This document shows, piece after piece, positions 56,887 to 63,359 of a stretch of DNA of 64,000 bases (its first letter is position 1; every line of letters starts with the position of its first letter). This stretch comes from Lunatibacter salilacus (GTDB lineage Bacteria > Bacteroidota > Bacteroidia > Cytophagales > Cyclobacteriaceae): NCBI RefSeq assembly GCF_009797935.1, contig NZ_VOLC01000001.1, positions 186,001 through 250,000 on the forward strand. The letters are read 5' to 3'. Under the pieces are notes generated by a model. That model was given only the letters and a program-made list of their open reading frames with translations. It searched no databases and was not told the origin of the DNA. A program made the translations under genes and the position numbers.

Positions 56887-57795
56887 TTATCGCTTCACCG
56901 ATTCGGCGGTGCTGCTTTCTACCAATGGAGTCTGACCCCGCAATACGGAGTTTCCTTCCAATAGCTCTGTCTGATTGATAGCTTCCCGCTGTAACCAATG
57001 CTCTTCCTTGATCTGACCACTTTTTCCGTAGATGCTAAGGGCATTTTGATAACAGGTGGTGTGAATGTGTTCCTCCGGGATACCTCTTTGGCGCATGATA
57101 TTGGCCGTCTTCGGTACAGAAAGCGGATCACTTACTCCCCAATCAGCAGAACTGTCTACTATAATTCGCTCGGGGCCGTATTGCTGCACGACCACAGCCA
57201 TCCGCTCACTATCCATCTTGGAATGAGGGTAAATAGTAAATCCCGCCCAAAATCCACGGTCCAGCACATCTTTTACGGTCTCCTCGTTATTATGATCGAT
57301 GACCACCATGCTGGGATCAAGTCCATGTTCCATGCACACGTCCATACTTCTAAGTGTCCCTTTCCGCTTGTCGCGGTGGGGTGTATGGATCATTACCGGC
57401 AGATTTATTTCTTTCGCTAATTCGAGTTGAAGCCGAAAGAAGCGATCTTCCGCCTCCGTCTGATCGTCATAGCCTATCTCTCCTATGGCTACTACGCCTT
57501 CCTTGCCGGCATAGAGGGGGAGCAATTCCATGACCTCCTCTGCCAAGGCCACGTTGTTGGCTTCCTTGCTGTTGAGGCCAATGGTACAGTAGTGGACAAT
57601 GCCAAACTGCTTGGCACGGAATCGTTCCCAGCCTACAAGGCTGCTAAAATAGTCCTGGAAGCTGCCAACGGTAGTACGTGGCTGACCCAGCCAAAAAGCC
57701 GGTTCAATGACGGCAACAATTCCTGCCGCTTTCATGGCCACATAATCATCCGTAGTCCGGGAAATCATATGTATGTGTGGATCTATATATTGCAT
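56887..57795 (-). CDS. eboB: EboB: TatD family metal-dependent hydrolase
   Basis: A 302-aa amidohydrolase-fold protein. Metal ligands are visible in MQYIDPHIHMISR (HxH), GEIGYDDQTEAE (Glu), PVMIHTPHRDK and VVIDHNNEET (His), and IVDSSADWGVSDPL (Asp). TatD enzymes are DNases or deacylases; the ebo version is thought to hydrolyse a small substrate. It is separated from eboA by 103 bp and from eboC by 7 bp. Confidence 0.92.
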   Translation of the reverse strand: MQYIDPHIHMISRTTDDYVAMKAAGIVAVIEPAFWLGQPRTTVGSFQDYFSSLVGWERFRAKQFGIVHYCTIGLNSKEANNVALAEEVMELLPLYAGKEGVVAIGEIGYDDQTEAEDRFFRLQLELAKEINLPVMIHTPHRDKRKGTLRSMDVCMEHGLDPSMVVIDHNNEETVKDVLDRGFWAGFTIYPHSKMDSERMAVVVQQYGPERIIVDSSADWGVSDPLSVPKTANIMRQRGIPEEHIHTTCYQNALSIYGKSGQIKEEHWLQREAINQTELLEGNSVLRGQTPLVESSTAESVKR

Positions 57796-57897
57796 CGCTT
57801 TGTTGTTTTTGCTAACCTAGTTATTTTCTGCATCAATACAAAAACAACCGAGATTAGTAGGTTTCAGGTTCAATTAATTGGTATTTATCTTATGTAA

Positions 57898-58788
57898 CTA
57901 TTGAAACGGCACATATTGTTTACCCACCGTCTCCCAAGTGATTTCACCCGTTTCAATTTTCTCCTTTACATCTGGATGGCTATTTACAAGCTCCATTACT
58001 TCGGGGTGTTTGCTTGCCTTACAAGCAAGCATTCCTGCTTGAATTTCAAGACTATTTCCGTTTTGGAAAAGCTTTTTGATCAGATGTACATTCGTGTCGT
58101 CAATAAAGGGAGACACAAACCTCCACAACTCGGGCATTACACTTCGGTGGGCTGACCACCGCTCCCGCACGGCATCCAAAAGTGTTTCGGCCAACCCCCT
58201 ATTATTGCGGGCATCTATACCGATAATCTGGTACATGGGACGCTGGAGAAAAATGGCTTTTAAAACTAACTGGTTCCAAGCCATTTCGTTAAGTTGTTCC
58301 GCAGGAAATGGATTGTTTAATGCCACTGCATCGAATATGGTGGTCATATTTGATCTTAGACCTTCGGAAGCACGGGAGGCAAGCAGTTCCTGATGGGGGA
58401 GAATGCACAAGGCTGAATACAACGCTTCCTGCTCATATATATCCCCGGTTTCAAATAGCCGGCTGAGTTGTTTACGCCAGTTTTCTACAGGTTCGGCAGG
58501 CACATGCATGGCCAAATAGGCCCTTGCCGCCACCAACAGATTCCATGTCTCCGGTCGCCAATCTTTTCTCAAACTTCTAGCTATATCACTGTCACTAAGT
58601 GTGAGATTATCTTTTGGGAAAAAGCGGGAGGCTTGGCTAAAGGAGAGAAACAAGCTAGTACTCTTTTCACCTCCAGCAATCTTTTCAGCTTGCCTTTGCA
58701 GCCACTCAAAAGCAGTTGCATCAGCCTGCTTTTTTATAATTTCAAGCAAGTAGGCGGTTATCCGGGTATAATCAAATACGCTTTCCAT
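57898..58788 (-). CDS. eboA: EboA domain-containing protein
   Basis: A 296-aa soluble, helix-rich protein, first gene of the ebo operon. Conserved features are FEWLQRQAEKIAGG, LFLSFSQASRFFPKD, LARSLRKDW-like RSLRKDWRPETWNLLVAARAYLAM, and IDARNNRGLAETLLDAVRERWSAHR (heat-repeat-like helices). It has no known catalytic motif and the biochemical role is unknown. An ATG at 58788 is used; one codon upstream is a TTG. The 92 bp to the first hairpin repeat hold the operon promoter. Confidence 0.88.
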   Translation of the reverse strand: MESVFDYTRITAYLLEIIKKQADATAFEWLQRQAEKIAGGEKSTSLFLSFSQASRFFPKDNLTLSDSDIARSLRKDWRPETWNLLVAARAYLAMHVPAEPVENWRKQLSRLFETGDIYEQEALYSALCILPHQELLASRASEGLRSNMTTIFDAVALNNPFPAEQLNEMAWNQLVLKAIFLQRPMYQIIGIDARNNRGLAETLLDAVRERWSAHRSVMPELWRFVSPFIDDTNVHLIKKLFQNGNSLEIQAGMLACKASKHPEVMELVNSHPDVKEKIETGEITWETVGKQYVPFQ

Positions 58789-58807
58789 CAATTTCGGTGT
58801 ACTGGTA

Positions 58808-58845
58808 ACTAATGTGTAAAGTTAGCATTATTTTGTCTTGGTTGG
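58808..58845 (-). promoter_or_regulatory. Candidate ebo operon promoter
   Basis: On the minus strand a TTG in TTTTGTCCC lies about 23 bases before TAACTTTA, a partial match to TAnnTTTG, about 25-60 bp upstream of eboA. Spacing is longer than ideal and one base of the -7 box is off. Confidence 0.3.
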
Positions 58846-58879
58846 GACAAAAGAAAGGGGTTTTTGACAAGCGGACAAT

Positions 58880-58973
58880 GTTCAACCCCATACGGGGTTG
58901 GGAGTTCGAGATTTGTCCCGGTGCCGCGGGTTGGCACCCACGGTTATTGTTGTTCAGGCCCTTCAGGCCTGGG
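58880..58973 (+). repeat. Three-hairpin REP-like element, copy 1 (forward)
   Basis: About 94 bp with three stems: CAACCCC/GGGGTTG (58883-58900), CCGCGGGT/ACCCACGG, and CAGGCC/GGCCTG. GGGAGTTCGAGATT follows the first stem and GGTTATTGTTGTT joins stems two and three. It lies ~92 bp upstream of eboA. Confidence 0.9.
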
Positions 58974-59091
58974 TAGAAAGACCAATTTATTCCGTCCGAA
59001 ATTGTGACTACGGGAAATCACATTTGTTTCCAATTCTATCGCATAAATTGATGTCTGTTTCGCTATTCCAATTATATACTGCTTCGATACC

Positions 59092-59185
59092 GAAGCCTAT
59101 AGGGCTTCAACAACAATAACCCCGTGGTGAAACCCGGGGATTCAGGAAACATCCCCACCGCCCACAACCCCGTAGTGGGTTGAAC
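59092..59185 (-). repeat. Three-hairpin REP-like element, copy 2 (inverted)
   Basis: The minus strand reads GTTCAACCCACTACGGGGTTG, then a CCCCGGGTTTCACCACGGGG stem, the invariant GTTATTGTTGTT, and GAAGCC/GGCTTC as third stem. The third stem differs from copy 1 on both arms in a compensatory way. Confidence 0.9.
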
Positions 59186-59275
59186 AAGTCCTGCAGATCA
59201 CGTATCCACTCTAAGAATGTGATCACCTCTGCCATCAGACCGAGGCAATGAGTTCATTTTTCTAATCAAATATGG
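59186..59275. repeat. Conserved segment flanking element copy 2
   Basis: About 85 bp next to copy 2 that recurs next to copy 4 (59758-59845) with roughly 80% identity by eye. It shows that a larger unit, not only the hairpins, was duplicated. Confidence 0.75.
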
Positions 59276-59293
59276 CTTAAACCAGTACCCTAA

Positions 59294-59440
59294 AAGAAAA
59301 ATGTTTATAAAGACAAAGGCAGACTCATTTCCTATATAAAAGGCCAAAAAGAACATCACAAAAAGGAATCCTTTTTGGACGAATATAAACGGTTGTTGGT
59401 AGAAAATGGAATTGAATTCGATGAGCGGTATCTGTTTTAA
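59294..59440 (+). pseudogene. C-terminal remnant of a Y1/IS200-like (RAYT-type) transposase
   Basis: The open frame from 59294 to the TAA at 59438-59440 encodes NVYKDKGRLISYIKGQ, KEHHKKESFLDEYKRLL and ENGIEFDERYLF. This matches the conserved C-terminus of Bacteroidetes Y1_Tnp (REP-associated tyrosine transposase) proteins, where YIxxQxEHHxxxxFxxEY and a final DERYLF are typical. An in-frame TAA at 59291 and the missing HUH domain show it is only a fragment. It sits between inverted copy 2 and forward copy 3 of the hairpin element, linking element and transposase. Confidence 0.75.
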
Positions 59441-59453
59441 ATGATCTATCCAT

Positions 59454-59547
59454 GTTCAACCCCTCTCGGGGTTGGGAGTTCGAGATTGTCACGTTGACGT
59501 GGGTTGGCACCCACCGTTACTGTTGTTCAGGCCCTTTAGACCTGGGG
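59454..59547 (+). repeat. Three-hairpin REP-like element, copy 3 (forward)
   Basis: Same design as copy 1; the first stem is CAACCCC...GGGGTTG, the second GTGGGT/ACCCAC, the linker GTTACTGTTGTT, and the third stem has one mismatch (GACCTG). Confidence 0.9.
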
Positions 59548-59653
59548 TGGCCAACAGATTTATCCCAGTCGAAAGCATATCTGAGAAATAAAATATGATT
59601 GCATTTCAATCATTTGCACTAACAATAGAATTTTTTATCCAAGTTATATGCTT

Positions 59654-59757
59654 CTTCGCCACCGAAGCCTGTAGGGCTTCAACAACAATAACCCCGTGGT
59701 GAAACCCGGGGATAGCAGGAACATACATCCTGCCCGCAACCCCATAGCGGGTTGAAC
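59654..59757 (-). repeat. Three-hairpin REP-like element, copy 4 (inverted)
   Basis: Inverted copy closely similar to copy 2, with the same GTTATTGTTGTT linker and the compensated GAAGCC/GGCTTC-type third stem; its middle segment is ~10 bp longer. Confidence 0.9.
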
Positions 59758-59845
59758 AAGTCCTTCAGATTATGTATCCACTTTAAGAATATGATCACCT
59801 CTGCTATAAGTCCGAGAAAATGAGTTCATTTCCATATTAGTTGAG
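59758..59845. repeat. Conserved segment flanking element copy 4
   Basis: Counterpart of 59186-59275. Both copies contain a 19-codon minus-strand open frame (MNSxxRxxxRGDHILxVDT) whose differences include silent ones. Confidence 0.75.
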
Positions 59846-59864
59846 CTGCTATTGGGCACGTCAG

Positions 59865-59957
59865 GTTCAACCCCATACGGGGTTGGGAGTTCGAGATTGC
59901 CACGTTGCCGAGGGTTGGCACCCACGGTTATTGTTGTTCAGGCCCTTTAGGCCTGGG
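59865..59957 (+). repeat. Three-hairpin REP-like element, copy 5 (forward)
   Basis: Nearly identical to copy 1 (same first stem, CAGGCC/GGCCTG third stem). It ends 35 bp past the stop codon of the left-facing gene at 59993, so it may also serve as that gene's transcript end. Confidence 0.9.
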
Positions 59958-59992
59958 TCAGTGATTAGGTTTATCGTCAACGAAAAAATGTT

Positions 59993-61117
59993 TCACCCTC
60001 CATAATCCGTATAAATTATTTTCGCTTCGAGCAACTTATCGTATAGGAACACCATCGCATCAATATCTCCGGCAAAAAACGCATGCAGGTAATTAGCCAG
60101 ATCATTGCTGTTTTTTAATAGAGAGATCGTGCTCACATCGTTCAATAACAGCAGCGAGCAATTCTGGTAGTATTCGGCCAGAATCTGGGAAACCCGGTGA
60201 TCTGCTGTGGCACTTTCAATAGAACTAACGATAACCCCCTTTCCTATATATTGTAACAACTTATCATAGTTTGTACCGGAAAAAGTAAAATGGGGACAAT
60301 CCACCTTGGTTATCAATGTTGAAACGTCAAACGCAAATTTCCCAACAGATTCATCCAAACCAACATCCCGTATATAGGGAAAGACAAGTTCATAAAATCG
60401 GATTTTTAGGGACAGGTTGTCAAAATCTTCGACATCGTTCTGGTAATTGTTTGAAAACGTATTGTCGTTGTGATCCGAAATCTGGGATGGAGTGCTTTGA
60501 TAGGATATGTTATTTTGAGGTAACTGCTTAAACAGCTCATTGAAACTTTCAAAACTCTTGTAGTATCCAATAGCTGAGTTAAGGTCTACGATGATAGGAT
60601 CCAACGTGACAAACTTACCCACATGATCTCCAAAAAGCGTAACATACTGGTGAACTAATGATGCTGCCGAACCAGCTGCAAAGAGATAGACTTTTTTATC
60701 GTTAAGCAGTGATTTTCGGATAGACTCAATGTCATTCACATACTGAAATGCTGAAAATAGGGTGTATGCACTACACAAATCTCTTTCAGCTTCTCCCCTA
60801 GCCTTTTCTTCAAAGGATTTATGAGCTCCCCGGTTTTTGACAATCAAGAAATTGAAGTTTTCAGAATAGCTGTCAAAATAACTTGTCTTTTCAGCATAGT
60901 CGGAAAAAACATCCGTAACGACTACAATTGTCTCCTTTTCTGCATCAAACTGCATGAGACTTATCACTGATATGTCAGATTTACCCTTTTTGGGATTATT
61001 GTAGTCAAAAAATACCGGGATTTTGATTTCTATATTTTCGTCAGATGGAAAATTGACTGGCGAACCCATATTCACAATCAAAGACAAAAACCAACTGATT
61101 AACAGAATTTGGTGCAT
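59993..61117 (-). CDS. Secreted alpha/beta-hydrolase-like protein
   Basis: A 374-aa protein with a signal peptide (~1-17). The region ~85-185 mirrors TAP/proline-iminopeptidase hydrolases: NRGAHKSFEEKARGEAERD, YVNDIESIRKSLLNDKKVYLFAAGSAASLVHQYVTLFGDHVGKFVTLDPI. The nucleophile elbow, normally GGSYGG, reads AAGSAAS: the Ser is kept but glycines are replaced by Ala. A late VDCPHFTFSGTN and TADHRV may hold the acid and His. Activity is therefore uncertain. It is 28 bp downstream of the DUF4221 lipoprotein gene and probably co-transcribed. Confidence 0.6.
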   Translation of the reverse strand: MHQILLISWFLSLIVNMGSPVNFPSDENIEIKIPVFFDYNNPKKGKSDISVISLMQFDAEKETIVVVTDVFSDYAEKTSYFDSYSENFNFLIVKNRGAHKSFEEKARGEAERDLCSAYTLFSAFQYVNDIESIRKSLLNDKKVYLFAAGSAASLVHQYVTLFGDHVGKFVTLDPIIVDLNSAIGYYKSFESFNELFKQLPQNNISYQSTPSQISDHNDNTFSNNYQNDVEDFDNLSLKIRFYELVFPYIRDVGLDESVGKFAFDVSTLITKVDCPHFTFSGTNYDKLLQYIGKGVIVSSIESATADHRVSQILAEYYQNCSLLLLNDVSTISLLKNSNDLANYLHAFFAGDIDAMVFLYDKLLEAKIIYTDYGG

Positions 61118-61145
61118 GATTTCTTAAATCTGTTCATCATCCAAG

Positions 61146-62303
61146 TTAAATATTCTCCGGCTTAAACCCAACAAACACCATCTGATCTTCTGAGGGGTTG
61201 TTGTCGGGATGGTTGAGGGAAAGGTACAGTTTGCCGTCATGCGTAAAAAACATACGGGTATAAATGGTATTTACAGGCAAATCCACTTCCCCGACTTTTT
61301 CGAAATCACTGTTTAATATGATTACGGAAGGGATCTTATTATCCCAAGTCCGGTTTTTCCCACCCGGTCCTGCGTAATCCACTTTACGGTAAGCCAGGCG
61401 GTAGATCAATTGATTTTCCTCATCGTAGGCCAGTTCCCGGTAGGAGTTGGAGGTGACGTAGAATTCCTCATGCCCATCCATCTGCGGATTGTCCCAAGGT
61501 AAGGCATCTCCAAAGTACTTGCTTCCGGCTGCTTTTTCCCCCATTTCCCCTGTTTCCAAATCATAAATTAACACATTGTTGTAAAAGGGAATTCCAAAGA
61601 CTATGTACCGATTATCCTTCATTACATGAGAACTGTGGCTAAAATAAGCCCCGTGGACATACTTGTACAAATGGGCTGGAAGTTCAAACATATGCATTGC
61701 GGATTCCTCATCCATATCCGATATTTTCAAAAACATGGTTCCTGACCATTTCCCTGGCGCACTATAATCCGAATTCCCTCTAACAAATATGTAGAGATCC
61801 CCTTTTATCTTATCAACCATCAAAGGCTGTTGCGTATAGTAAAGCTGTATAGCAGGAAAATCCTTTCGCTCCACATGATGTGTATTTAAGGTTTTTTGAA
61901 GATTTCCTTTCAAATCATTAACATATAGCCGGACTCGATAGGAACTTCCGATAAGTAGGGTTGAGTCGGATAGCAGTTCAAATGCCCTGATAGAACCTAC
62001 CCCGTTTGGGCCTTCTTCCTGAAAGTGAATCTTGAAGTCGTCTTCACGTCTAGTCAATGAATAGAATTCAATTTCGTTGGTGTTTAGGTTGACGACACCG
62101 AGGTAACTGCTTCCGTTTATCTCACATTTTTTGATGTACCTGCTGTATACATTTGACCTGTATCCCATTGGAAATGTAAGTGTGTCGGTGGGAACCAACG
62201 TCATGCTCTCAGTGTATGCTCTCGGATCCGGATCCAGTCCTTTTTCCGTATCGCAAGACAGGAAAGCCAATAAGCAAAAAAGGAAAACCAAAATATCTCT
62301 CAT
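61146..62303 (-). CDS. DUF4221 family lipoprotein (beta-propeller)
   Basis: A 385-aa outer-surface or periplasmic lipoprotein with lipobox CLLAFLSC. The body is a repeated beta pattern of propeller type (YLGVVNLNTNEIEFYSL, LLIGSSYRVRLYVNDLKG, YIVFGIPFYNNVLIYDLETGEMG, KLYLSLNHPD). DUF4221 proteins are frequent in Cyclobacteriaceae; the function is unknown. A nearly identical second copy begins about 2.2 kb away on the same strand. It would be transcribed ahead of the hydrolase-like gene. Confidence 0.85.
   Translation of the reverse strand: MRDILVFLFCLLAFLSCDTEKGLDPDPRAYTESMTLVPTDTLTFPMGYRSNVYSRYIKKCEINGSSYLGVVNLNTNEIEFYSLTRREDDFKIHFQEEGPNGVGSIRAFELLSDSTLLIGSSYRVRLYVNDLKGNLQKTLNTHHVERKDFPAIQLYYTQQPLMVDKIKGDLYIFVRGNSDYSAPGKWSGTMFLKISDMDEESAMHMFELPAHLYKYVHGAYFSHSSHVMKDNRYIVFGIPFYNNVLIYDLETGEMGEKAAGSKYFGDALPWDNPQMDGHEEFYVTSNSYRELAYDEENQLIYRLAYRKVDYAGPGGKNRTWDNKIPSVIILNSDFEKVGEVDLPVNTIYTRMFFTHDGKLYLSLNHPDNNPSEDQMVFVGFKPENI
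61155..61783 (-). repeat. Long direct repeat, copy 1 (3' part of the DUF4221 gene)
   Basis: At least 629 bp match 63372-64000 at a constant offset of 2217 bp with only a handful of differences seen (for example near the stop and at ~61757-61770). The repeat continues past the window end. Confidence 0.95.
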
Positions 62304-62614
62304 CTATACAGGAGTTAATGCCAAAACAGAACAATATGCGCCATTGGTGATAATAAGCAGTTGTTGCTAAACAAGAACTGGTTTTATACTTGTACTAAAA
62401 CTAAAAAATTAAAATTGAATTAAAAAGTTAATTGTAGGTTATTTTGATTTTGGAATATATCTTAAAGTAGTGGATTGACCTAACGGCATCTTGAAGCAGA
62501 TTCTCCCAATCATGTGGTAAACATCGAAGTACCTTCTGTAATTGCGCAAAACTATTTGCCCAAAAAATTCAAAACGAAAGGTGAATTAAGTGAAATTTGC
62601 GTATTTTAGGATTA
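62304..62614. other. Divergent intergenic region, about 310 bp
   Basis: AT-rich spacer between the left-facing DUF4221 gene and the right-facing unknown gene. No gene or clear motif was found; promoters of both flanking units should lie here. Confidence 0.5.
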
Positions 62615-63145
62615 ATGAAAAAAACTGGAGAAATTGGACTTGAGTTTTTAATTGATAAACTAACTCGTTCAATTGAGAATATCATTACTGGCGACAGTTT
62701 TCCAACAGAAATTAGTTTAATCAGTTCACAAGACCTTGAAATTGTAACCAAAAAAAAAGGATGGCTTTTTAATTGGAAAACGGAGTTCGGAAATAAGGAA
62801 AGAGATGTTTTTAAACTTACCATCGTTAATAATCCTCTTGTTATTCAGGGATTAATTAGCCTTGAAGTCAAAGAAGATCATGTCTACATGCACCTTGTGG
62901 AAAATGCCCCGTTCAACAAAGGGGAAAATAAAGTATATTCAGGAGTAGCAGGAAACTTGGTGGCGTTCGCATGCAAGCTTTCCTTTCAAAGGGGACATGA
63001 AGGCAACGTAGCATTTATATCGAAAACCCAACTTATAGCCCACTACGTAAAAACATTAGGAGCAATTCACTTTGGAGGCCGATTGATGATCATTGAAACA
63101 AATGCTGCCGTTAAACTTATAAATAGATACTTTCATAATGGATAA
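62615..63145 (+). CDS. Hypothetical protein with possible GNAT-like C-terminal half
   Basis: A 176-aa soluble protein from ATG 62615 (MKKTGEIGLEFLID); an upstream TTG at 62597 is less likely. The C-terminal half (LVAFACKLSFQRGHEGNVAFISKTQLIAHYVKTLGAIHFGGRLMIIETNAAVKLINRYF) looks like a GNAT acetyltransferase core: helix, strand, helix with a Tyr near the end and a final Tyr-Phe segment. The acetyl-CoA loop is not clear. It overlaps the next small gene by 8 bp. A role as part of a two-gene module is inference. Confidence 0.55.
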   Translation: MKKTGEIGLEFLIDKLTRSIENIITGDSFPTEISLISSQDLEIVTKKKGWLFNWKTEFGNKERDVFKLTIVNNPLVIQGLISLEVKEDHVYMHLVENAPFNKGENKVYSGVAGNLVAFACKLSFQRGHEGNVAFISKTQLIAHYVKTLGAIHFGGRLMIIETNAAVKLINRYFHNG

Positions 63146-63299
63146 GGAAAACAACAAAAATCAATTAAAGGTAGACTTTATTGGCGGTGAGGAACTTACC
63201 GAAGTCGAAAAAGTCTTACTGCGTGATTATTTTGCCAAGAAAAGGAAGACTAAGAATATTTCAGTAAGAAAACACCAGAAAAGGGAAAAATTAAAGTAA
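63138..63299 (+). CDS. Small basic protein coupled to the GNAT-like gene
   Basis: A 53-aa protein (MDKENNKNQLKVDFIGGEEL, then TEVEKVLLRDYFAKKRKTKN and a Lys/Arg-rich tail). It is too short for most gene callers. The ATG overlaps the preceding stop by 8 bases, so translation is coupled. The acidic N-terminal half and very basic C-terminal tail suggest nucleic-acid or protein binding. No family recognised. Confidence 0.6.
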   Translation: MDKENNKNQLKVDFIGGEELTEVEKVLLRDYFAKKRKTKNISVRKHQKREKLK

Positions 63300-63359
63300 A
63301 TACAACGATCACCAATCCACCTAGTTTAGTGCTAAATAAATTATGTCTTCTCAATCTTC

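Noticed and set aside
58880-59957. Repeats considered as a CRISPR array.
   Set aside because: Repeats are ~94-104 bp, alternate in orientation and contain three stems; spacing is irregular and no cas genes are present.
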